A DNA stretch of 46,183 nt from Rodentolepis nana (Eukaryota; Platyhelminthes; Cestoda; Cyclophyllidea; Hymenolepididae). Shown piece by piece: positions 13,521-26,032 of this stretch (the first letter of the stretch is position 1; the number at the start of each line of letters is the position of its first letter). Made by a program: the position numbers and the translations under genes. The stretch is from the NCBI GenBank assembly GCA_900617975.1, contig UZAE01012287.1, positions 1,833 to 48,015 of the forward strand. The letters run 5' to 3'. The notes beneath the pieces were generated by a model. The model was not told the DNA's origin. It saw nothing but the letters and a program-made list of their open reading frames with translations, and did not search any database.

Positions 13521-13556
13521 GTCTAAGTGACCAACCTTTGTCAACAAAGGTTAGAC
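13521..13556. repeat. Imperfect inverted repeat (hairpin)
   Basis: A core of AACCTTTGT and ACAAAGGTT separated by two bases (13533-13552), plus an outer GTCTAA/TTAGAC pair. If the eight bases between GTCTAA and CCTTTGT are treated as a bulge, the arms match over 13 bases. Confidence 0.6.
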
Positions 13557-15812
13557 GAAATCACTACCAAACCGAAGTATAAATCCAGAAATATAAATTT
13601 CGCCTTATGACATCAACGTTCTGAGCCCCTAAGAAATCTTTTAAATAAATAAGTCTTATTTTATAAATTTATTCGTCTGGTAATTCAGTAGTTGAAACTA
13701 ACACGCGTTGTTCTTAAATCCATACGACTGTCCAGCATCTAAAAGTCATTTTTATTTGAATTTGTGATCAGAGAGTTCATATTTTAATCAAGCACGCCAG
13801 ACAAATGTGTTGAAAAGTGAACTTCCTATATCGATTTACAAAAGCAGTTTGAAGTTAATTTGTAGAAGCAGAAAATTGATCCCTTTAATACTAAGAAATA
13901 TCACTTTGAAGAAGTACTCAGGCTTAGGGCCATTCCTCAATTTTGTTTAGAAGAATTTTATAATTACAAATTAAGTGTTATGCTTCAGAGGAACTCACCT
14001 GCTTCCTAATAATCAAGCTTGCTGATTGGTTCCTTACAGAAACCTTATCAAACTATGGGTCTCAAACTTAAAGTCATGAAAGGTGTGCTGTCGTGGTAAG
14101 ACTGGTAAACTTTATTCATCATAGTCTACCTCCACATATCGTTCAGATAAGGTTATATTATGACTGATAATTTAATTCCGCTAATTGTTTTTGTTAGTAC
14201 GACAATCATTGATAATTCATAAAGCGGAGAAGTGACTAGCAAAGGCTAAATGGAAATTTGATGACGATTTCTTTGCTTTTCAGTATTAAAATTGGCAATA
14301 ATCAAATTAGGGATATGATTAAATAAACAGCTTAAGTTTTGAAATGTGAAAAATTGTAATTTTCTTGTTTAGAAACCGTTTCAGGTTTCTCAACATTTTG
14401 ATAACGGCTTACAGGTCCTCTAGAAAATCGCATAGGAAGTATAGTTTAGTACTACGCTAATTCTTACTGAGTTGATAGACAAGAATAGACATATGTGTTG
14501 ATTAGGGTAAGTAATTAATTCTCAATAGGGCGTGTCTCGTGGAAATTTCATCAGTCCCTCTGTGTTGACCAGAACGCCAAAAATAATGCATGCAATTAAC
14601 TTCATTGCAAAAAGGTCAATGAAAGATGACACTGTGACAGCTCAAATACTCTTTAAATAAGACGTTGTGCCAGTAAATCTAAATGGTAATGTACCAATTA
14701 ATAAGTATAAGAATAATCTATTTTTAAAACTATTGCACATAAGACATTGACCTGTTAGAATTAAAATTAAGAATTCCATGAATTTAAAATACAGGTTTGA
14801 GAGCAACCTATTAATATAGGATTAAAAAAGGAAAGTCAAAATTGCAATTTAAATATGGTCTTGAACAAATGAGCTGTAATAGAAAATCGTTTGCCATTTT
14901 TATTTATGGTGGCCGATAGTTCTATCATAAATTTTTATTTTCTTGGCGACAGTAGTTATGGTGATATGATACTTATTTTGCAGCCAAATTTTATTTTCAA
15001 CCGAAATGTCATTTTCTAAGGGCCACCTATTAGTTAAGACACCAATCGCAATGAAATTTCAAACTTAATTCACATCTTTAATTACCTCCTACAAAAAGCA
15101 TAAGTTCACAAGAAAAATCATCTTTTATTTAATAATATTTAACAACCCGCAAATATTTTCTTACTTCTGGGAGGGCTCTAAATTCGCTTGGCGGAATTGA
15201 AATATTCCTTGTATAAAACGAATGCAAAAAAAATTCTGCGGACATGCTTATGAATAAAAATAGACCAAATTAAGAATTGTGAATGGCATAAATCATCTCC
15301 TGTTAGAAGATGAATGTTTGCAATACGTGAGAGAAAAGGTAAGATTTGATGAATCTGTTTAAGCGCTTATGGTAAAAAAAATAGTAATTTTATTAAAAAG
15401 ACTTTGGTATGTAATTTTTACAAATTTCTAAAAAATCTTTAGTTCAGTCGCCTTTGATTTTCCACTTAACCCGTTTGAATAGCACAATCATATAGCGCAA
15501 TATAAATTTAATACTTGAAATCTATTTTGCCCGTCATCGCTACAGCAATGCAGTGGAATGCTATTCCAACTTCCTCATTAATGAGTAAATTTAAACCATT
15601 TTCCACATTTCAAAGTGAGATCTTGCTTAATATTACATAATTTATTTGATTTAAAATCATGATTCAAAAGCTGTTGATTATATGGGCCATAAAAATATTA
15701 TGTGTGTATGGAAAATTGCCTCTCCACTGAAATTTACGAGAGCGGTCACGATCAATTTTCTCGATGAAACTATTCATAGGAACTGAAATGCGGATATAGG
15801 TTTATAAATTTA

Positions 15813-16208
15813 ATGACCAATGATTTAAAAATGATTCAGAGAAATACGCCTATTAATCTTACCATTTTGACATTCCTAAATTTAACATTAACTGTAATTT
15901 GTATCTACTCACCACTAACAAGCTTCTACTATTACACTTTGAGCATTAGCTGGAAATATAGAACTTTTGCGTTGTGGGAAAAATATCGATCAAAGTGGAA
16001 AAAGCTGAAATTTGAATATTGTTTTAAAATAACTTTACAATTGGTGTTAATTCATCATAGTGCAATTGAATTACTCCTAATTCCGTTTTGGATAAACATT
16101 CCATGGTGGAGTACTTATTTCCCCAAACAATCTTTCAGAGTCAAGAAGACAGCGTGTGTTTTGAATAGCTGGGAACTAAGTGAAGATGGAAAAAAATATT
16201 TTTGGTAG
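15813..16208 (+). CDS. Hypothetical 131-codon open frame, unrecognised
   Basis: The longest ATG-to-stop frame in the window. It starts MTNDLKMIQRN, has a hydrophobic stretch around residues 14-40 (LTILTFLNLTLTVICIY) and a second around residues 72-93, and is rich in Trp and Tyr. The end reads NSWELSEDGKKYFW. No family is recognised. A frame of this length is borderline for chance in this amount of AT-rich sequence, and no flanking splice sites, poly-A signal or neighbouring exons stand out. Treat it as hypothetical. Confidence 0.15.
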   Translation: MTNDLKMIQRNTPINLTILTFLNLTLTVICIYSPLTSFYYYTLSISWKYRTFALWEKYRSKWKKLKFEYCFKITLQLVLIHHSAIELLLIPFWINIPWWSTYFPKQSFRVKKTACVLNSWELSEDGKKYFW

Positions 16209-16510
16209 AAATCGGTATTGGAAGGACAAGCAAGATGTCAGTACACCCAACTGGAACTGTGGGAAAGTTGAAAATGCGGTTTTGTATCTCTAATTGGTTG
16301 ATGAGCATTTGACGGCATATGTAGAGGTGTGAGTCGGTCTAAAGCAATACAAAATATTGACCTAATTAATGCTTGGGAGAGTAGATATGATGTATTTGTA
16401 AGTTAAATACATTTTTAGCGCATAACTATAAACATGTAGGCTATAGAGTGACAATACCATAAGGGTCGCTTTTAATTCAAGAATGTAGATGTCAATCCAT
16501 CATCTGACAA

Positions 16511-16533
16511 TATATATATGTATATATATATAC
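16511..16533 (+). repeat. Short (TA)n microsatellite
   Basis: Alternating A/T with a central G interruption (TATATGTATA). Confidence 0.85.
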
Positions 16534-17431
16534 CTTGATAAAAATGGTTGTGTGATTTTACTTAGATGAAGATATGTATACTGGTAATAGTTCTGTTTTA
16601 AAATATTTATTTTCGTCTTATAAAGTTTAAGTTCTCTAGCAATACGGAATTAGATCGTTTTAATGCTTCTAGAGTGTTCTTAGTATTAAACTACCGGCCG
16701 TTAGACACACTACCCACTTACCCCGTTTACCTAAATATACCCAGCACCAGAGGTCTGTTACTTACCTGGATGAGTCAAATTATAAGTGCAAAATGTTCTG
16801 CGCAAAATATAAAACAGTTACAAATAATTTAAACAAAAGATTGAAACTGAGAAGATGTTTTCTGTGGCTTTCTCTTTGCCTTAAGTGCAGGGCAGGAAGC
16901 CACATTCTTATCAAATCAAAAGACCGCAATAAAAATGCCAATTAATTATACTTTTTTGCTAAAGGAAGCTGGCCTTGAGCAGTTGCTACCAATATCAACA
17001 GGAATAATTGGAATACTTAAACATTTTCAAAAGCTAGATCTAGTTTTTTTAGTAATTGTAATTTACTAGATGTAAGTTCAAAAAAACTATTTATATTCAA
17101 ATATGAATAAACTTAAACTAAACTTCATAAAATTTTAGAGATATTTTCTTAATGACACTACTAATTTCAAATTTAAACAGTAGCAAACTGATGCGAGGTG
17201 GGGTTTAAATTTTGAGAAAATTCATTCCTTTTCATCCAATTACTATCTTCATGATATGGGGCAAATATCCTTTTAACAAAACAATAAACAATAAGCCCTT
17301 AATAGCATGTAGTCCAGTAGTTCACCAAATACGCTTGAATATATTATGACAAATATATCTGAAGCATAAGCGAATCCGTCCGTATTCCATAAATTAAATG
17401 ATATTTTGAGAGAAACACGAAACTTTTGTCC

Positions 17432-17563
17432 TCATGCACTGAATTGCCGATTGTTTGTTTCCAATAATCCTATGTAGTTATGGAAAACCGCTTGCGCAGA
17501 AGACATCACTGAAATGATTGACCAAACAGACACCAAGCCAAATATTACCTTTTTAAAACCCAT
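17432..17563 (-). CDS. Short open frame resembling a secreted peptide (unproven)
   Basis: 43 codons, counted from an internal ATG of a longer open frame that starts at 17653. It has a textbook signal-peptide shape: MGFKK, a hydrophobic core (VIFGLVSVWSIISVM) and an SSAQA ending that fits the small-x-small cleavage rule. The predicted mature part is short (VFHNYIGLLETNNRQFSA). There is no homology that I recognise, no visible promoter and no clear splice partner. In AT-rich DNA such a frame can occur by chance, and internal GT and AG dinucleotides also leave open that it is part of a spliced exon. Confidence 0.2.
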   Translation of the reverse strand: MGFKKVIFGLVSVWSIISVMSSAQAVFHNYIGLLETNNRQFSA

Positions 17564-19755
17564 ATTTGTAAAAGTATTCTTTTTTTCAAAAAATGGTTGC
17601 TGTAGCTTTATCAAAGTGCAGCGTGCAATTTTGACAGATTTTGCCAAATACATTCAATTCAATGGGCTGTCCTGAAGTTTTTGTGTTCTATCCTAGTAAT
17701 GTCGTAATGATTCACCATGTATATTTATGCTCTATTTTCGTGCATTTGAAAGAGGAATACTTAATGACGTTGTATTCGCAAAGCGCGTAAAATTGTAAGG
17801 TTAGAAACGGTTTTGTAAACGTTTGTAATAGTTATAATTTCATAAATTAAATTTCCGAATAACGTTACAAACGAACCACATCCATTAACAGTGCTAAAAA
17901 TAATTATCCGTGAAAAAAACAATATTGGTAAATCTTAATCATAAATTCACGAACCCTGATAAAACCAAGGTACTCAAATACCCATTTATAGTAGCATATT
18001 TTAATTTCATTTTTTTAAAGACCACGAGTATGACTATTGCATTTTTGAATATCATTTTTGAATAATCATTAATGTTTTAATACAAAAATTCTATTTACTT
18101 TGCTTTCTTGGTCATTTTAGCAAGCCAAAATATCCACTACCAATGATGTCACAATAAATGCTTAACAGATTTCCATCATTAAAAGCTTCCAATCAAACCC
18201 GTTGAGGAACAATTAGATGAAAGCCAAGCAGGTGTATGGAATGAACCCAGACAGCATTTTCTCAATTCTATAGCATTTTGAAAGTATTTTAGTCACAAAT
18301 TCACCCACATGATTAGAGAATCTCCTTTGGGAGTTAATTTAAGCACGCAATTGATCATACTGCGGTAATTTCTTCATGCCTTTTCACGAAATTATGCGGA
18401 GTAGCGATTTTTGTAAAATTTACACGAGCTTATCAAATTGTAAAATGTTAGGGAACACTTCTAACGTGTGTAGTTTCTGCAGTTTATGATTGAAAGCAAA
18501 AGCATGTGCATTATTCGATTAATTAAAAATATATTTATTTTAAAGTATGAACAGGAAGCCCCTTTCATATGAATAGGTTAATAAGGAATATTTTAAAATA
18601 TAAAATAGACGATTTATTATTTTCTCATTCAATTCCTATGTCGATTAAGGAAAAATGTTATTTCATCAGAACAACTATTTTCATTCTTCCCAACTTCTTA
18701 TCCATTTCTATTGCTTTTCGGTTTTTACAAGACCAATGAAATCGAATATTAGTCTTTCGCACAATTATAATGTCCTCGAGAAAATTTCGAGCGAAATCGC
18801 ATAATGAAAGGCAATTTTGTACTCAACTCACAGAGGCATTCTCTAGGCGGCATCATAAAATCCTCCTTAATTATTATAAATGTCCCACACTGTTTACGCA
18901 ACACCCCACTTTTCTGCAGAGACAGTTAGTTTCTCTGAGCATTTAATTTCAAGGTCGGTCATCACTTTATATTACTTAAATTAATAATTCAAAGGAAAAT
19001 AACCCCTACGACACCTCGAGATTTATAAAAATAAACTGACATCGGGGCAAACATCTTTACAGTTTTTAAATGAAGGGAGCATGAGGCTCACAACATGACA
19101 CGGAGTGGTTCGCTGACTCGTTAGCAGTGTGTAGACATTAAAAAAAGCATTAACTCAATTTGTAAAAAAATTTTTAAAACGGGAAGATAGTTTGAATAAT
19201 GCCTTTTTAAAACTCATCATTACCTTTACTAAAATTAAAAAAATTGTCTAATACCATTCAACTGTTTTAACTTATGAAAGGAATATTTACTACTGGTGCT
19301 AAAAAAAGAAATCATGCAGTTAATCTTAAAATAAACATTTTTTTCTCTTAATTTAAGTAAATGAAACTATGTGATAGAATTTTTGTAATCATCTGTAATA
19401 TTTTGCGCTCCCATAGAGTCAACCCTGGGTTGGTCAAAGGGAAAAAAATTGGTAACTGATTTGAAGACAAGCATTATTTTATCTCACCTATGTTGGCGTA
19501 AACCATTCACCCCTCCTCTAGCAACATAATTTAGAAAGCGAAACATATTTTTTCTTTAACCAACAAAGTAATCAATATCTTTTATCGAAGTATTCAAGTG
19601 TATTTCCAAAGTTGGTCACGATTATGCTATTTTATACAATAATCCTTCCATAAGTAACCGTGGGATCTGGTTCAATTAGGAATTCAATTGCTCTTCATGA
19701 ACGCTTGTAGACCGAGCTTCCTTTGATTTTTAAATTTCCTACTGTTTGAGCTGAA

Positions 19756-19830
19756 TTTTTAAATCAAAATTGGCATTTCTTGACTGCCATAGATTTCAGA
19801 AATATCTTTGTCAGGCTGACGTGTTCTCTG
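19756..19830 (-). repeat. Diverged dispersed repeat, member 1 of 2
   Basis: Shares TTAAATCAAAATTG and, about 50 bases on, ATCTTTGTCAGGCTGACGTG with the segment at 37189-37275, in the same order and orientation. On the minus strand one frame of each encodes a similar peptide (TRQxxKDIxxIYG), so it may be the remnant of a coding element. The class is unknown. Confidence 0.5.
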
Positions 19831-20099
19831 TCTATCTTATAGATGAACAATATTTCATTCTGCATTAAAATGGTCATAAATAACTTCGAAGAAGATTTGT
19901 TTTCTTTACTTGGTTTGAAACAAACTAAATATAAACATCTATTTTTTAAATCCACATCATCTTATTGGGTTCTATTATATGCATTGAAATGTTGACAATG
20001 GCTGGTTTTTGTTTGTAGAAACTGGATATTACAAGCAGGACTATACTCACTATGATTGCGGTTGAAATTTCAAAAGCAAGCATTTTTTAAATTACAATA

Positions 20100-20424
20100 T
20101 TTATTTATTTATATCAAATGGCAGACGTCTTGATGGTTATCATCAGCCCTTTAGTTGACTTAAGGCTTCACAGAGGAAATGGAACATCAATTTGAAAAAA
20201 GGCGAGAGGGGGGAGGGGAACAGAAGAGTGTCTCAAATATGTAAGAGACAAACACAAAGGTAGAACAAAGGTGAGGTGAGTACTGTGAAAATATCGAATA
20301 TGGCATAGAGTGAGGTGATGGTAGTTTGTAGTGAGAAGTCAACTGCCAGTTAATAGACTTTTTTGCAGTATTAATATACGTTGTCCAGGGTGCTCCACGT
20401 AGAGGTAAGTCTATCGCACACCCC
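20100..20424 (-). mobile_element. SINE-like repeat, copy 5 (full length)
   Basis: Tail TTTATTTATTTATATCAAATGG, head ending CTATCGCACACCCC at 20424. A consensus donor AGAG|GTAAGTCT is on the plus strand with the GT at 20405; the neighbouring palindrome is mutated to CCACGTAG. No convincing target duplication was seen (only CAATA shared). Confidence 0.88.
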
Positions 20425-21067
20425 TCAATAATAATATAAAAACGTGTTAGATTTAACGATATATAAATGAACGGAAGATATTTGATGCCCCTTCCAAATA
20501 TTGTATTCGATTCTTAACGCAACGTAAGTGAATATTCTAGTGGCTTCTAACGATTAAATATATTAACACTTATATCTCGATATCGCAATTGGATAAGGCA
20601 ATATATTATATTATTATATGTTGGGATGTTACATTAGAAGTTCTCGAAAGCATATTTATACTAAACCAACACTGAAAAGTCAAACCCCCTCAAGCATGTT
20701 TTATGCTGGGTGGAAATTATGGACGTTTACCCAAAAGAACAAAGACTTCACTTTTGTACATAATCGTTTTATTGATTATCTCATCTAAAATAAACTTAAC
20801 TTAGCTACTATCTTATTTTCGTATAACACTGACACAGGCAAGAACCATTTCAAGCTGCATACTTAATTATTATTCAATAAATAAACCATATATTTTTAGT
20901 TTTTCCCTCAATACACCAAACAAAGGAAAATGCTAAAATTTGTATATTTCTATTTGTCCGAAATAATTCTGTTATCTCCTATATACGATAAAACTGAAAC
21001 AGTTGGCATAATTTGGGCTGCAAAGTCAAGTTCATGCTATTAGCGCAATCTGTTTAATATTTAAAAA
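20425..21067. other. Spacer between retroelement copies 5 and 6
   Basis: AT-rich; nothing recognised. Confidence 0.6.
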
Positions 21068-21285
21068 TTTATTTATATCAAATTACAAGCGTTTTGATAG
21101 TTATCATCAAAGTGAAAAAAAGTGGAGAAGGGGGACAGAAGAGTGTTTCAAAGATGTAAAAGAGCCAGACATAAAGGCAGAAAAAAGTAAGGTGAGTACT
21201 ATGGAAGTAGTCGAATATGACATACAGTGTGATCATGGTAGTTTAAAGTCAGATGTCAACTGCCGGTAAATAGACTTTTTAGCCC
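21068..21285 (-). mobile_element. SINE-like repeat, copy 6 (internal deletion and head truncation)
   Basis: Tail ATTTATTTATATCAAATTAC. Compared with other copies, roughly 50 bases are missing between TTATCA and AAGTG; the deletion ends share ATCA. The head is missing beyond GACTTTTTAGCC, so the splice-site-like head motif is absent. Confidence 0.8.
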
Positions 21286-24200
21286 ATTGCACTTTTTAAA
21301 CTACAATACACTTAAGAAGTGTATTATGAAATCCATTTAGGTGTACAGAGAAATGATTGACTGCTAAAAACACATGAAAATTAAAAGTGAGTTGCAATTT
21401 AAAAATTTGTGTGGTCTATTGGCATGAATTCTTTAAAACGAGATCCCCAATTATGAGGGCAAGAGCAAATCAAAATTCAGGATAAATGCATTTATAGCAA
21501 AAAAGTACAATAACCGTTTATTTTTCATGATAAAGCAATAAAGGCTGAGAGCAACACAGCAATTATTTACAACTCCAATTAATTCGTATTGTTTCTGTGT
21601 ACGTTTGCAGAGCTCCCTTAAAAGGGATTAAGTTTAATTGGAGCCTTTCAGGCCGAATAATAGTAACTATAAATTTTATTCTGAATCTGAGTTTCGTTGC
21701 TATTTTCTGAGCTGCGAGCCCTTCCACCCATAGAAACCGCTGTTGAGTTTTCCCTCTGTCCCCTCTTCCCAAAGTTTTACATCACTGACTCGAGAGCATG
21801 CCAATTTTTTAGTTAAGCTTGCTCATTTGGGAAGCTAGAACTTACCATTGGTACAAGTATCCAGATAGGTAGTTCTTGAAAATGACAGATTCTTGCAAAG
21901 GTATGTTAAAATGGTGATCGGGTGATTTTTCTAATTAATTTCTACCTTACCTGTTTTGTTATTGATAATCCGCAAGCAAATAGCTGTAACTCAAAAATAA
22001 CATGTAAATGAATTCTATATATTTGCTTAATTCATCCAAAATTTTGCAGCTACTGAAACACACAAATGACCGTCAGTGAGGAGATGGAAAATAAAAAAAA
22101 TAATTATTTAGTACAAAAATGTTCTCAAGAATGGCAATCTAGAGGCAATAATTCTTATCTTTGGCTTAATGCAAATAAACATTTTGCTAAACAAGCAAAA
22201 CAAATACCATGTGCAGTGCAACAGAAAGCACTAGTAAATATAGAATATGAGCTAGTTGTTAACAAATGAAATGAATTTTTCAACTTTAAGCTATAGAATT
22301 GCACCAAAATGCATACGAAAACATAGAAATCCCGTATAGAATGAAACGGTGGAGAGGTCTACCAACAATAGAAACATCACAGAAACTGATAATATCACTT
22401 GGAGTTGAGTTTTAGTCGACTGTACTACTACAAGTTTCAATTCTTCAATTAGGTATTTGAATAGATAGACTTACTTTAGAATGCTATAACTATTTGCATA
22501 TATCTATATATAGAAGGAGAGAGAACGTGTTCTCAAGATAAAAACTTTCATCCTCTTCACTCTTAATTCGCTTTTGAAACGTTATTGTCTAGATGTAAAT
22601 ACTAAGTTTGCAACCAATATTTGATTTCACGTTATCAAATTAATTGTTTTGCGTGCTCCAAGGTTTTATTGATTTATTTTCCACGGTTTATTATTAAATC
22701 CATAAAGTGGCCATTGAGTGAGCTTTGTTACCTCGCAGTCTTCACCGATCGATATGTGTCTGTCTATGTTAACATTCTCTGTGAACTATAAATAACCCAT
22801 GTGCTAACACAAGTATCTGATACATAGCATTCACCCAAATGCACGCAACAATCAATAACATCATATTCTCCGGTCATACTTTGTTTCTACAAGGCCGACT
22901 CACCACCATTCCATCTTGCCTTCTCTATTCTCTTGTCCAAATGAAGATAGACATGGAATATTAACGTTTACACATGGAAAGCTGATCATCTAACTATGGA
23001 AGTTGAAATACTATGTATATTGCTTAGAAGATCTTCCCTCTCCTCTGTAATGCATTGTTGCATTTTATCGACTAAACCAATTATTAGAAGCGCGTAAAGT
23101 GCTTCTTTTGGTTAGAAGAGATTGGATCATAACAATCTCTTGATTTAACTGAAATCAAGTAGACCGGCGTAACAGAATTTTTAATCCTATATCCAAAAGA
23201 TCGCTTTTCACTTTCCCAGCCACGTTCACGCATATCAGTAGAGCATTAAATTTTTGGTTTTCGATTTAAATGAGATAGAGTATTTGGCCAACCACATGTA
23301 ATCTACATTAGCAACATCTGATGTTCCGACAGTCAGTTTCACTTTGATGTTTTGGTAAAAACCGTTGTTAAATTAATTGAATGCTTATGCTTTATTTATT
23401 TATCATGGCTAGACTGTGAACCTATAATATTTACAGTCTGTGAGTTCCCTAAAAAATGAGATCTGAAAATTCACAATAAGGAAGTATATTCATACAAAGG
23501 GATAACTGCTTCAACTGAGCTTCTGAATTTTCAAGTCATATTGCAGTTTCCAAAACATGGCCTTTCATCCCAAAATCTAGTTTTTTTGTTGATAAGATCG
23601 AAGTGGTAACTTCCACATTTAATGAGGTTCTTTTAGCACCCCTATGTTAATAAAAAGAGCCTATCAGATGGCAGATCATCTTTGGGATTTTAATGTTCTG
23701 TCCACTGGTGTCAGTGTAAAAAGCCCTTTATGCACACTTTATAATCATAAAGCAACATGCAAATCTCCTTGTGGGGCTCCCCATCCAGCTTGTTCAGCAT
23801 TTTATTCAACCTGAATTAACCAACATATTAATATACGGATAGAGAGGTTCTTATTTTTAAATAAGTGGAACTCTAATAGTGCTTTAATAATATTTGCATT
23901 GTGGAAGACAGCTGATAGATTGAAAGCTCAAAGCCACGAGCTTGAAATCAATCTACTTGGTCGTTGGTGCTATTCGACTGCTCAACAATTTTTCGATTAC
24001 ATCTTGACATTTTATTTCTTCAAATTAGTCTATGACATACAAGCGCCAAGGCTGAGGTCAAACTCTTAATATATATGCCTAATTAATAAGCTATATTTGA
24101 TAACCTAACAAGATAATTTTTATTTTGAAGTCTTGCAAGAAAACGCCCAATCTAACAGTCCAAGTTTGCTTTTGCCATCACCAGTCTATCGATAAAAATA

Positions 24201-24354
24201 AGAAGTCATTAGTGCGGTATCACACCTGTCCGATTGTTGATGTCTACGATTACCAACTGCGCCGGGTTTGTTTATGCATATAAAAATGTTAAAATCCGCT
24301 TTTGCTTTTGCCAATCTGGTCAATGAACAGGTGATGGAAGAAGAGCTGACTCAC

Positions 24355-24424
24355 CGGCATGAGTACATTTTGCAAAGTGACGAAATGATGGTGTATGTAA
24401 TGGCAGTCTAGGATTGTATTCTAA
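24355..24424 (-). CDS. Weak candidate for a further exon of the Ig gene
   Basis: A 70-base open segment bounded on the minus strand by an acceptor (TATGTCCTCAG) and a strong donor (CCG|GTGAGTC). It starts in phase 0, which fits the end of exon 3, and ends in phase 1. It reads LEYNPRLPLHTPS, then FRHFAKCTHAG; C-T-H-A-G resembles the C-x-A-x-G of an Ig2 B strand. However, about 19 residues precede the cysteine where four or five are expected, and no tryptophan-bearing exon was found after it. It may be chance. Confidence 0.15.
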
Positions 24425-26022
24425 CTGAGGACATATAGTGTTTATTAATATGAAACATGAGAATATACTGTAAAAATTTGAAACGATATCCTTTGTTGTA
24501 AATGGCATCTGGGAATAACAGAAAGGGCAAAAGAACTTAAGAATTTTTGAGGAATTGCTTTTCTCTCTGAAATTTTGTTTGCAGTTTATGATTGACTAGT
24601 CTGTTAATGACGTAAGTTATTACTAAATACGTAAATTTAAGCAATCGCCATCAGCTTTTACTTTCAACTGATTAAAAAGAAAACTAATGGAATCAATTTT
24701 ATACTGCATTGGTTCTCTTTAGCTCATTGGAGCAATTTCAATAAACTGTGCTGTGAGAGGACAAACACTTACCACTTGAGTCATGATAATTAAAAGCCAT
24801 AAAGAAGTAGGTGTCTCATAAATTTAACTGAATTTAAATATTTTTAAATACATGATTGGCACACTATTCATGATACTTTCTTCCTAATATTCTTATATTC
24901 TAGACGATAATTAATGCCATTTTGACATTGAAACCATAGAAGAAGCAAAAACGAGAACATTGAAAGTGTATGCCAATTTAAGGCTTTAAAAATCAAAAGA
25001 TTGAATGAGTGCCTTATCTTGCTACTTCGAGTTAGATATTGGTATTTCAATTTATAGCAGAACTTTCCCCTCGGAAACCATTTTCTTCCAAACCTAGGAT
25101 GTAAAATACTTTGATGGTTGACCTATCAACATACATCAGTAAATGATGCCTTTCAGCTTCAAGAATTCGTAATGGCAATGAATGGAAGTGCCAAACCACA
25201 CTTTCTTCCTATGTCAGAAAATATTCGCTAGTGTCCAGAATCGAGTTTATCCAAGTCCTTTAATCACCTGATTACATGGAGGGGAATACAGGTCGGATTT
25301 AATTAATCTCTCTCATGAGGTCAATTTATGCTCGATATTGGTACGTTGTTGTTGGCTAAGCTTATTTGGGCACTGAAATCCCTGCGTTGGTGGGTGGCTT
25401 TGCTGGGTCATAAGGAATAAACCAGAGGTTGGACAGCATAACTTCAAACTTTCGATTTCTAAGCTCTTTAACACCAAATAAAACAAATGTAATTTCACGT
25501 AAGTTAACACGACGCAATATAGGCGATTTATGCTGTACAAAGGGTTTATTCATGTACAAGAAGACACAACTGGATGATAGAGTAAATGGGTCATGGTATG
25601 CTTGCATCTAGGTTGATGAAAACATAAGGATACGCGTAATGTAAGTTGTAAGCAGAAATGGAGTAAATCTGAATATGATTGAAGCTGAAGACGTTTGCGT
25701 TTGCGTCCATTCATAGCCAACCACTGGAAGAAATGGCTTCCATACCGATCCTTGTGTATTGTGATCTGCATATTCAAGTTAATATATTTTTGTAACTATG
25801 TTGGTTTTGTGGTACAAAAATAACAAGCTCATTTAATTTGCAATTTCTAAATAGATACCTGATATATTTAACTGCTTCTCATCTTAATTGCGCAATTGGT
25901 GATTCTCTTATGTTGCATTGATCCATTCAGATCTGATTCATTTCCTACCTCAATTTTTTTGAGAAATGCATAATTTTAAATTAATACCTAGCTCAACATA
26001 ACACAATTGTCTAATCTAAAGT

Positions 26023-26032
26023 CCCCCCCCCC
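26023..26032 (+). repeat. Poly-C run of 10
   Basis: Ten C in a row inside AT-rich sequence. Confidence 0.9.

Larger units (their letters stand above)
8716..15812. other. No recognisable gene
   Basis: AT-rich. Short minus-strand open frames (10212-10463, 11249-11437, 11564-11752, 12999-13241) lack domains and exon-like composition. The hairpin at 13521 and the poly-C run at 12036 are the only structures noted. Confidence 0.6.
16209..20099. other. No firm gene; one small secreted-like frame and one diverged repeat
   Basis: AT-rich apart from the items listed at 17432-17563 and 19756-19830. No exon pattern was recognised on either strand. Confidence 0.55.

Noticed and set aside
21563..21772. 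69-codon minus-strand open frame (ends IRINWSCK)
   Set aside because: Composition looks somewhat protein-like but no family is recognised, and no splice or promoter context was found.
25313..25777. Cluster of overlapping open frames on both strands
   Set aside because: Translations show no domain or repeat structure; overlapping frames on both strands suggest slightly lower stop density, not a gene.
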